Below, one piece after another: positions 27,601-39,600 of a DNA stretch of 64,000 nt. Numbering within the stretch: the stretch's first letter is position 1; each line of letters opens with the position of its first letter. The notes beneath the pieces were generated by a model. It was not told the origin of the DNA, ran no database searches, and saw only the letters and a program-made list of their open reading frames with translations. Location: the NCBI GenBank assembly GCA_903813345.2, contig CAIIXF020000007.1:27019564-27083563 (forward strand), given 5' to 3'. The DNA comes from Owenia fusiformis. Taxonomy: Eukaryota; Annelida; Polychaeta; Sabellida; Oweniidae. The translations under genes were made by a program, and so were the position numbers.

Positions 27601-30600
27601 ATTATCCCAACGAACGAAGTTCGGTAGGGATATAGTGAAGCCCTCCGTCCGTCAGTCCGTCAGTCCGTCAGTCTGTCAGTCCGTCAGTCCGTCAGTCAGT
27701 CCGTCCGTCCGTCCGTCCGGAAGATAACTCAAATATTATTAGACGGATTTTCTTCATTTTTGGTGGAAAGATGTATATTGATGAATAGTTTTACGCAAAA
27801 AAAAAATTTTTCAAGATGGCCGCCGCTTTAAAAATGACGGGACTTTTTCATAAAAATCATAAATTTTTCATTCTAAACCAAAGCAATTAATATTATTGTT
27901 TGAAATTTTGGTAGTATAATAGCAACATCTATTTATTTTACATATATTCCGTGATTTTCATCCTAACCCCCAGGGGCTGTGTATGGGGGGTCAGGAAAAC
28001 AGAAATTTTCGCTAATTTTTAGATCTTTCTGAAGTATAGCTTTATTATACTCAAATGAAAGGCAATTAAGAGTAGATTGCAAATATTGTATTTTTTTCTG
28101 ATTGGAGCCTCGTAAAATTCAAAATGGCTGTCTAATGTACGATTTCGCAATCATTTTTCGATCCCTTCAAAGTATGGCTATATTATACTCAAATTGAAGG
28201 AATTTTGGAGTAGATCACAATTATGCTATTATTTTTCAGATTTGTACCTCAGAAAATTTAAAATGGCTGCTTTGCAGGAATTCGTAATTCTAAAATCTAA
28301 ATTTTTCAATTTTAACCAAAGTAATGAGTATAATTGATTGGAATTCGGTAATTGATATTTTGTTCGTTGGGATTTGCTACTCCGCGGAGTTGCCATTATC
28401 TAGTTATATGTCCTTAAAATGCTCTTAATATTGACATGTTAATTATAATTTTGTTTATTTCCGCCATTACAAGTGAAATTAATTGTTAAACAATTGCTCT
28501 TGCTCTGTTATGCTTGAGTTAACGTGTGTTAATTATGGCAAAATTCAGACAGTACATGACACATTCACCTTCCAATTTCAAATGTCTCCCTGGTTTTGAT
28601 TTCTCCATTTTTCCTTATAAAAGTGAAAAAATGGTTGGATCTGTTACAGTTACATGCACATACAGTTCCACTATTAAGTGTGGATGATGATTATATTCTT
28701 TCGTGCTGTAAAAAACTGTTTGTGTAACCAATTAATGTTAAATGTCAATTTACTAGTTTGTTTACTTGTTTCATCGTTTCTCTATTGTAAAAGTCACTGG
28801 TCCTGTTGAATTGACAGCTGATTCCCTTGGTGTCTTTTGATGAGTATACTTATCAGGCCCATAGCCAGGGGGGTTCGAGTGAACCAGTGATTTTAGGCCA
28901 ACATCGTCAGTTGTGTATGCTACTTATATGCTACACAGAATGTTGTGTTATGTGTAGGAGTATTTTATTGAACATTAATTAATAACATATTTTTGTTTTC
29001 GATGTGTGTCAGTTTTGCATCAATAAGCCCCACCGTGTTATCCCTCTTCCAAGCCCCTCACCCCAACCTGCCCCTCCCCCGCCCTTTTCCAGAAGCTCTC
29101 CTCCCTACCTCACACATAACTCTTCCAGAAACACAAGTTGGGGTGTAATGTGTTACATAGAAATATCCCCTTCAAACAGCCAATTCGATGTACATGTATA
29201 CATGTAAACCAATCAGACTAGATCTTTCTATGTCTATGGGAAGGGGGAACAGAGGTGATCAATGACCAGGGACATGATGCAAGACTAAATTAACATAAAC
29301 TTTATACTAATCACCATTTGCCTTATTTCAGAGTCGGACCACAGTGTGCACAGTGGCACAAAAGGTACAAAGATATCCTCTCATAGGCTAACATATTGAA
29401 AATAACTCTTCATCTTTATATAGATGGTGTATGTGTAGTAAACGCCAGTCTTTATTGATACCTCTGTCGGCCTGGCATGGTGGTGGTCCTGGTTTCTTAT
29501 TTATTTATTTAAGTTTTATTTAAAGGGAAGCTTACAGGGACATTAAGTGGTAAAGGGAAATTTAGGAGCACTAACTTGAGAGGGGGAACTTAAAGGGATA
29601 CTGACTTGAGAGGATAACTTAAAGGGACACTAACTTGAGAGGGGGAACTTAAAGGGACACTAACTTGAGAGGGGAAACTTAAAGGGACACTAACTTGAGA
29701 GGGGGAACTTAAAGGGACACTTAATTTGAGAAGGAAAAACTTGTTTTCAGGGATACTTGATTGGAGACACCAACTTCAAGGAATGCTTAAAGGAACATTT
29801 ACTTGAAGGGACCTTTTTGAAAGATTATTTAAGATCAAGATTGAACTCATGACAATTGACTATTTAGAAATTGGTAATGAACAAAAATATATTCTCATTT
29901 TCAAAATAGCCTTACATTTTTGAAAGAATGCCAGGGTCACCATGATATCCATGGCTTCTACTCAATAATCTGCATATGTGTACACAGGACATATATGTAT
30001 CTATTGATCAGCATATGATTCGTACAATAAAGGTGAATTGAATAAGAACATTTTGGGAAAGAGAGGGTTCTTACCCTAGTTCTTAAAGGATCTTGTTTTG
30101 GATAATGAACAAAACTCAACTCATGCATATTTATTTGTAATCTCTAATTATTTATCCTTCATTGTACAATCATTGAAAAATTTACTAATTGACATCTTTC
30201 TCTCTTTAGCTTTATTGAACTATCGCCTTATGTGCATTTAGAATAGTATAAACGTATATGCATACACATGGCCCTTACTGCAATGTATGACTATGGTAAT
30301 ACAAATGCATTTTCCAGTAGTAACCCTCTTTCCAAGAAGTGCACTTCTAATATAATAACTCCTTATAATATAACTTCTGATATTATAACTCTATCCCAGA
30401 ACATAAAATGGCTAACCACAATTTGGTGTGGCTATTAGCCACTATGTGGTTTTGATCCATGTTGCACTTACATGTACAAGGGTCTTGCAATAGTCTAGCT
30501 ACAACCAGCCCCTGTAGCCCCCCTCACACTTCTTGACTACACATGTATGAAAATTTCTCTCACAAGGAGAGGTGTTGAGTGAGGGGGAGGGGGGGTGCAA

Positions 30601-33600
30601 AGGCTTGTAGCTAGACATCTCATTTGATGAGTACTTAATAAAACATTGTGTGATGATTTGCTGATAATATATTTTTTGTATGTTCTAAGATTTCTTAATT
30701 TATTTATATATATTTTGGCTGTATGTATGTGAATTGCTTTATTTGTCTCTGCTTCTTCTAGTGAGTAATGCCAGTACTTTAACTCCTACTATTTCGCGAG
30801 CTCTTTCGCCGCTACCTTACTCTAGACGTAAGTCTGTTAAACAAATGTTTCGTTTCTTGAGTTAGTTGTATTTGGTTGGCTTATTTGCATGTTAATGATG
30901 GCGCATACTCTTCCAGTTATTGTCTCTTACCTTGATCTGTTTCAGTATTGTCGTCAGACCTGTAGGTGGGGGGGGGTATTTCTTTCAAAATCATGCAGTT
31001 TTTCACCATTCTGACCAATTTTGGGCCAAAGTTGTCAAGTGAACCCCCTCTGGAATTTTTTGTATTTGTAAATGGTTTATTCGGATGCTCGAGAGACAAT
31101 GATTGTGAAGTATTTAGATTTAGTTATCTTGGTAATTTGTTCTTTAAGACTTCTCGTGCAAAATGTGTATTCATTTTAGTAGGAAGCTTTATATATTGAA
31201 ATGGTGAATGCTGTTTAGTATAGTGATTCTGGCTTTATTTTTATGTCACCACCAAAAGTCTCCAACTTTTATGTGGATGGTGTTTGGCAGTTGGTGTTTG
31301 GTACTCAGAGTTCAGTATCTGTAACAAATGGCAGGTGGTGACATTTTGCATGTTAATGCCTTGTTATGCATTGTATTTACATAGTACAAGTGCTATAGTT
31401 CTCTATCCTGTTTTGAACAAAGTTAATTACTTTTAAAATCTCATGATAGTAATTTTTGATAAATAGTTCATTACATGGATTGATAATGCATTGATCGTGC
31501 TTTGCGTAAGAAGAGAAACCTTGACTTATGCATAATGATTACATACAATTGAGATTAGTCATCTTTCAAGTTCAATATTTTAATCTTCCAATAATCAATG
31601 ACATCCTTCAACATGTAATTTCTTAGCTGAACTTGGACAACATGAGGGATTTTGTCAAGATTTCAAAGTCATTTTATTATGGTACCTGAATGCTAAATTT
31701 TAATGGTAAATTGTCTTTTACTTGAATCTTTTAAAAATCACCAATGGAATCATCAATTACCACCTCCCCCCCCCCTCAAAGAAATCAGCCATATTTTACA
31801 TTTTTGGGATTGTGTCAAAATTTCATATGGTTTAACCCATCCCTACCCTCTGTATGCTAAAATCTTAATATGTTAACTTTTCTTTTACTTGAATCTCAAA
31901 AATCACCACTGGAATCATAATTCAATTAATGACTCACTTTTTGGCCCCCTCCCCCAAAACAGCCATATTCTACAACTGCTGATATTTGGACAACATCCCT
32001 TGCTACCCTTATTATCATGTAACTCTTAATGATTATGTGTTTTATTGGCAGGTATAATCATGTATTTAATCACCTTAATTGCAAAAACAAGACTCGTACA
32101 TTCACTTTGTCCCTAAATGGGTTCAACTTATCTAGTTCTAACTACAAAAACCAGACAATGTAATTTATCTTCAATTTTTTCCTTTGATGTTAGATCCTTT
32201 TCACCTTACATAAGCAAGCTTTTTTGTGAACCTATATCAGAATTGAGAATCGTATTTTTATTCCCTACGTATGCTCCAAAAGTCACAATCATGAGATTAT
32301 TAAGATTCACATTAAATGATGAGAGTCTTGATGAATCCTAATCTGTAGAAAACTTATCATTCAGATATCATATGATCAAAGAAATGTGCTAAATACCATA
32401 CAATCCCTGGAAAGGGAGATGTTTTAAGGCACAATAAATTAGCTTAACTGGTAAAAGCATACCTGATTGTACAAGTAAAAATGAAGATAGAAATAGCGAA
32501 ACATACGTGCCTTCATGAGCTCTAGAAGTATAAAGGAATACATACAAAATGCTCATTTTGAATCTGAGTGAAGATGTCGGTTTATTTGGAATTACTACAG
32601 ATTTATGGTATATGTTAAAATGCGAGTTCAGATTTAATCATTTTAAATGCATGTACTGTATCAGTCATTTGACTGTCAGTTTTCAAAGGAAGATGTCGCA
32701 TGTATTGTAGGTGCATACATTAGGCTTAATTAAGGCAATATTTACATGTAATTTATAATTAATTATCTTTTCATTATTGCATGAGAGCATATTAACTATC
32801 TGTTTTTCAAAAGCATGTTTATGCAAGTTATGTATGTACAAGCAGCGTCATTAAGTTTACAGCTAAATATTCTGATTTCATTAAAGTACATGTATTAAAT
32901 TGATTGTCTTATCTTTAGTCTTATATTCTAATTCATTTCATGTGTTTCTATTTCAAACTGTCCATTTTGAAAATATACTCTGTGTTTGTTCTTGGAGGGA
33001 TCATGAATACTTTTTTAGTGTGAGGTAACTCAAAGTATATTTTCAAATAGGACCTATCAATCCCATAACTTTACATCATTTGATTACATTTTCATTCCTT
33101 TAGTTATATTTTGTGTATTTAGGTAGCTCAGACCTGTCTGGTTCAGCCGCGACTCCCAAGGCTCCTGTAAATGCACTGTTGACGATGTCAGGGAGAAATG
33201 TGAAGATGCAGTTAGGGGAACTACGCAGTGACTTGAACAATCTCCGGAAAGCCCAACAGTCGAATATGCAACACATGAAGTCATCAATACAAGACACTAT
33301 ACAAAAACTACAGGTATGGTATCCAATATTATCGTATGATCTGTAAAATGAAGCCTTCTGATTGGTCAGTTATTGTGCTGTACCAATCTGTATTGCTACT
33401 GAGATTGTCCCCACAGAGTCAAAGTGACATACAGTAAAACCTTTATATCGAAATAACTCTCTAATTTGAACAAAGTATCTTTACTGTACAAATTATCTGT
33501 GTGACCTATTATAAATGCATTCAGATCAGCGTGGAATTAATTCTTTACAGACAATTCGTTCTCAAATGAGCAATAATTTCTCATAAGAGAAACTGTATCC

Positions 33601-36600
33601 TTTTTTTTATGACAAGAGGTCATGTAAGGTTGCCCAATTTCTTTCAGTAGTTGTGTCATTTTCCTCTAAATGCTTAGATAATTTACCCCCTCTGATGCAA
33701 AAAGCATCTCATAAAGTTTGTGTCACCCCTAGATTTCAAACAAACATACATACATGTACTATAAAATCATATTTTTTTATAAGTTATAGGAATATCTTAC
33801 ATTTCAAAGTAAAATGCAGAAATAATGTTTCCAAAAATGTTTCCATTGTAGCGTGCAATATCTACGATCCCAACAAGAGACAATGAGGTGAATTAGCTTA
33901 GAAGTCTGCATGTTGCATGTCTCTTTATAAAACATATTGAAACTGAAAATATATTTATTAATTATAAACTCCCTTCAACACTTTTTGGAACAAATCAACA
34001 TAGCCTATTTTTCCCTTTCAATGTTTTAAAATTAACATAGTTTAGGGGACATTTTTATAATGATACACAAATTATGTACATGTTAATATACAGTAACTAA
34101 CATGAGTTATGGTATAAGGATAGATGCATGAAACACTTAGTTTAAGAAGTTTCACTTTTCAGAATTTACTTTTGGTAAAAATGGCAATATTAGTTCTTGA
34201 ATTGGTAAAACAGTGTTATACGAGTGTCTTACTTACAAGGGTCAACCAAAAAGTCTTCAGATTTTTATCTCATTAAAATATTTTTATCTATTCTTTCTAC
34301 ATCTAATGTGTAACATTGAATTACTCAGATGCGAGTAGGTAGTTACCAGTTTCGCCACCAGGTGGCTGATTCGGGTGAAATAACATGGCAGGGTATTACA
34401 AAATTCCCTTAAACTTGAATATTCATCAGTTTTAGTGGTTCACTTTTCATATTACCCTTATGTATCTGATAGTTATACAAATTAAAATATGTCCAGTAAA
34501 AGAAAATATTATCTGCCCAACACAAGAAAAGATATTTTCATTTTTGTGATTTTACTACATGGGGGCTATGGGGAATCTCCCCGACCTAGAAGTCACATTT
34601 TCAAAGAAAATTAAATTTTCAAAGTTGATAAACTCTTTTCAAAACCACATTTCTAGATGTAATTTTACATGTAATTTTGAATTTTTAATGACGTAAATCA
34701 AGATTATTTCTACTCGCATCTAGGATATTATCCCAGATCATATATAAACACATCGTTATTGACTCAATAATCATACCACATTAATGACAGATTAGTCACA
34801 AAGGTGACCTAAAATTAATAAATGCATTATGTCTCAATAATTTTGAGCGACCCCCTTAACCCCCCCCCCCCCACTTCATCCCTCAATGGTTGATTGCAAA
34901 TACCAGCATGATTCAAAGTGCGCTATATTCCAACCATGCACTATGTCGTAAGTAATGTTGCGAATCAGACATTATTTCTGAGGTGTGTAATATTACATGT
35001 TCTGCACTGATAAATACATAACATATAGCATGTCATCTCATCTTAATTATTAGTTCATTACTACTAGCTTTAATCATGTTTTTGTTGTCATGTTTGTCAC
35101 GATTTGAAATGCACTTGATTAATCCCGAGGTCAAGGATCTTCCATATTTGTTTGGTTCACTTAGAACCGAAATTAAGGCAAAGTCTATGTCACCCCATAA
35201 TATACTCATCCAGGCCTAAGACATGAATTGGAATTTTTGTGTTTTGCTAAATTCATTTATAAGGCTTTTAAAAAACCTTTTTCCAAGTTATATGGGATAT
35301 GCAATATGTTATCGTAATTTGAAGAAATGATTGATAAATTAACACTTTTATGCTATTGATACCATCTTTATTGTTATTAATTGTTCATTGCATTTCATTA
35401 TAGGTAGCTTAAAAATCATAAATTTTATATTTAAATGTTATCAACAAATATTTGAGCTAATTATGTGATGGTGACATACTGTTATAGTTTCCAAATTTTT
35501 TTGTGGACAGTTTTGGTGTCTGTCATTGTGTGTTTGGTGTATGGTATCTGGCATTTGGCATCTGTAACAAATGACAGATGGTGACATTTTGGCTGTTAAT
35601 CCCTTGTAAGGTGAAGAATAAAATCAGAATTCATTGAAAGAAAATGTATTTATTGCACTTACAGGGGAATGGTTTATTTGTGCTTTCAGGGTGCTTTTTC
35701 AGTTGTTCCTGGTGCTAAGTCGCAGCCAATCAGGGCCCAGCGCAACAGAGTATCAGCAGAGTTTGATAGCTACAACCAGGAGAGAGCTGCTGTACAGAAA
35801 CAACTTAGGTAACTGACCCCCATTATTTAATTAGGTTCATATATTGTATTTCCCTCAGATATACCCTGTATCAAAAACCTCCCATTAAATAACCTCTATA
35901 TATCACATCCTTAGATTTTACAAAGTTCGAATCAAACTTCAGAGGGGCTTACATAAGGAAAACAAAAATGTCTAAGTTTCAAAAAATGACTAAAATCCAA
36001 GAAAAAATGACTAAAACTCAAGAAAAAATGACTAAAAATGAAGAAAAAATGACTAAGACCAAAAAACGAACAAAATTATAAAGATACAAAAAACAAAATC
36101 AAGTCATTTTACGCAAACACATTTGAATTATCATCTTTTATGTTCTTCCACATGCAATCTACCCCACAATATTTTGATCATTAAAATCTCCATATTTTCC
36201 AGCAATCTTGAAACAACGGTGGAGCAGCTGCGCAATGATGTCATTAACAAACGTTCCCGTGTTAACATGAATGATGTTGAAGGAATGGCGATGACACTGA
36301 GTCAAATCAGCAAACAACTTGCTTCATTAAAAGGTAGCTACCCTCTGCAAAAGCTTGACTATTTTGCACTCTTTAATTAAAGATTATTGATTGATATAAC
36401 GTGTATTCAAAGAGGGGGCTGATATGCGAAGACATTGTTATTTATGATTCATATGTCACAACCAAGTGGTGACATATTGTTATGGTCTCCATTTTTGTGA
36501 TGGCGGTGTCCCGTGTGTTGCATCTGGCATCTGTAAGAAATAGCAGGTGGTGGCATTTTGCACATTAATGCCTTGTATACAATTGTTTCTATTCTCTATA

Positions 36601-39600
36601 TTTTTGAATATGTAGACTAATGTTACCATGGGAGCATCACATTTAGGAAAAAATAAATAATAATAATTTTAAAATGGTTCGCTATATTTAAATTTTTCAC
36701 TGCAGGAAACTTCCCAGTGCTCCATGATAAACTGAAGGAGATCATGCAGGGAGAGATGGAGGTCGTAGTCAAGGAAGAGAAGTAAGATATAGGGCACTTC
36801 TTAGTTGAAATGGTAGATTTTCATGAAAAATGTGGAAAATACGTAAATTTGGGGGAGAGCGTGGGTACATTTCCCAGTGGGCTAGGGCAAAAAATTTTGG
36901 TATGTGAACTGTTTAGGCCGTTTGTAACTTGATTATTTAATGAGTTACATATGTCCACTTTAGACAGGATTTATTATGCTATGATGTAAATCTATTCATA
37001 TTTTTTCATTTACTATGTCAACTTGTTTGTTTATTACATTTATGTAAATTTATTAGTGTCGATTCAACAATAATTATCAATTCATGTTGTTTACAGCCTT
37101 TTCTTAGGATTCTAATTTTGCTTTGCTTGATTTTTGTTACATATTCAGAATTTTTTTCTTTTTTTTATTTCGTTGGCATATATATTTGTAGTTGTTTCAT
37201 ATCTGTGCATTAAGCACTTTTTGTATCTTGCTTTTGAGTCATGCATAGAAATCGTGGAGTTGTACCAGAAGTAAAGTTACATGTACTCAAGTCTTATGCA
37301 TAACCCCAAATTATGCCCCAACTAGTCTCAAGAGTCTCAATATGAAGGAAATAGAACAATACAATACAATACATTTTAATGAATACCAAGGTGATCTTTA
37401 CCCTGCGCGCAGAGTCTAATTATGAACTACGAAGCTTACTCTTAAGAAGCGAAGTAGAACAGATGCAAAGGGGTGGTGATCTTTTTCTGGGACAACAATC
37501 ACATGTTAGCATGCCTTTCTTTTTATGTTGTCTCTATATTCATATTACATCTTTGCAATGTTGTACGTTGGTGTTAGGTACCTGAAGGAAGAGCCCAACT
37601 ATCTTGACAGTGACCTGAAACGATGTAAACAACTCACTGGAACTTTGTTTACTCTAAAAAGGTAAACCTGACTGGATGCATTTGTGTGAAAGTGTGACTT
37701 CTAGCATTTCAAATATGTCACCAATAGTGATAAAATCCCAATTATAACTGACACCAGAGAAAGTTACTTTGTTGTGCGTGCCCGACAATTTCCCGCAACT
37801 TTCAGTATAGAGCGCAACTTTTGCAAAATACGCAACTTACCGCGACTTTAACACCAGCTAGTTTTCTTGTCAATATGTGTCGTATATATTTCCACTCAAA
37901 ATCAGAAGCAAACAATTTTTTTTGAGAGATTTTTTGTCTTTCTGAGAAATTCTCGTTTTATTCTGGTTTTATGACGTCGCAAATTTTTGGAAAAAAATTG
38001 CAACTTTCTCTGGTGTCAGTTATAATATTACCAATTTTGAACTATTCTTATTGATATAATGCTTATATTATATCTAATGCTTCTATAATATCTAATGCTT
38101 CCCACTCCTCTTCACCATAAATTCTAAATTGTCACCATTTAACATATTATAGTTAGTATGTTAGAGTATGATACAACATTTTTACTTTACCATTACACAT
38201 TGTAAACTACCTAATTCATCACTCATACCATACTGTACATCACTCGTACATCACCAATACCATCCCAGCCATACAACAAAACACATCTTCCATGTCATAA
38301 AATACAACCAATACACCATCTTATACATCACCCATATTGCACACAAGTTGTTTTTATTTAGTTTTAGCTTGCATGTTGTTTTGTATATAACTTTTTTACT
38401 TTTTTTACTTTGGAATTCATCTGTTTTTGTATGTTGTTAACCCGTTAAACTCGTTTTATTTTAATGGTAGGAAACATTACCTATTAGGTTATGTATTTGA
38501 TGATCTTGCTCATGAAGATCTGCTCCAAGACATACTTTTTCTGTCTGAGCTCTTTTCATGCTATTTCTTTCCCTTATTTTCTGCATTTCTTAGCAATTTG
38601 GAGGATTGAATACATGCCTGTTTACTGTTTTCCTTGCTTAACTTTTTTTATACATACAGTAAAACTTGTGTATAGTGAACACCTATGTAGTCACAAAAAT
38701 ATCTTCACTGTTAGATAGGTATTTACTACAAAGAGGCAATTTTATACAGAACTCGGTGAAGTATATGCTGAGAAGGGGTGTTCACTAAACACACGTGTTC
38801 ACTAGACACATGTGTTCACTAGAGAGAGGTGTTCACTAGGACAGGTTTTACTGTATTTATATTTTAAAATACAAGAACATATCTCTACTTCTTCATGTTG
38901 TAGGTTGGCATCTGTACAAGAGCATAGATCTCCTCCGAAGGAAGTGGCGTCACATACGAATGGTCATGTGACCGAAGACACGATGCAAATGTCAGCCAAT
39001 CAACAGGACGTTAGGAAACAGCAAGTAAGTACGATGATCTCTACAGGTTTTTGGGTGCTTAAATCCTAATTATATCACCTCCAGAAATGATGACATATTG
39101 TAATAGTCTCCAACTTTCGTGGCGATGTTCAGCGATCAGCAGTCAGCTTATGTGACAAATGGTAGGTGGTGACATGTTAATGCCTTGTGTTTTACCTGTT
39201 TTTGTCAAAATATCTCAATATGCCATTAATGTGTATAAATATGCAACACCAGGTTACCTATAATAGTTGGTAGATCAATGGAGTGAGTCTTTCTAACATG
39301 TTCAATATGAAAAATTGCTTTATTGTCGTTGTCTTGTGCCGATGAGCATGCGGATGGGTGGGTGGGTGGTCGCCACAGTTATCATTATTATTTATTCTTA
39401 GCCTAGATGTGCATCTTTCCAATGGGTCGTTTTAAAATCAATACATATGAACAGGGACAATGCAAGTTTCATATAATGTAATTAAAGTATCAGATTTATT
39501 ATCGTATCATAGAGATTATCTTTCTTTTTTTGTCTTATTCTTTTTTGTCTCATATCGTTTCTTGTCTTACCTATTTTCTAGAAATCAAAACACTAATAGA

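Noticed and set aside
33430-33598. Complete Tigger-like MITE
   Set aside because: A CAGTAAAACC left end is present, but the proposed right end is a poor match; kept only as a remark in the intron entry.
37379-37585. Frame with a helical-looking ELRSLLLRSEVEQMQRGG between two SKT exons
   Set aside because: An exon from the cag at about 37411 would hit a stop at once in the phase required (two bases in from the 36781 donor), and the acceptor has no good polypyrimidine tract.
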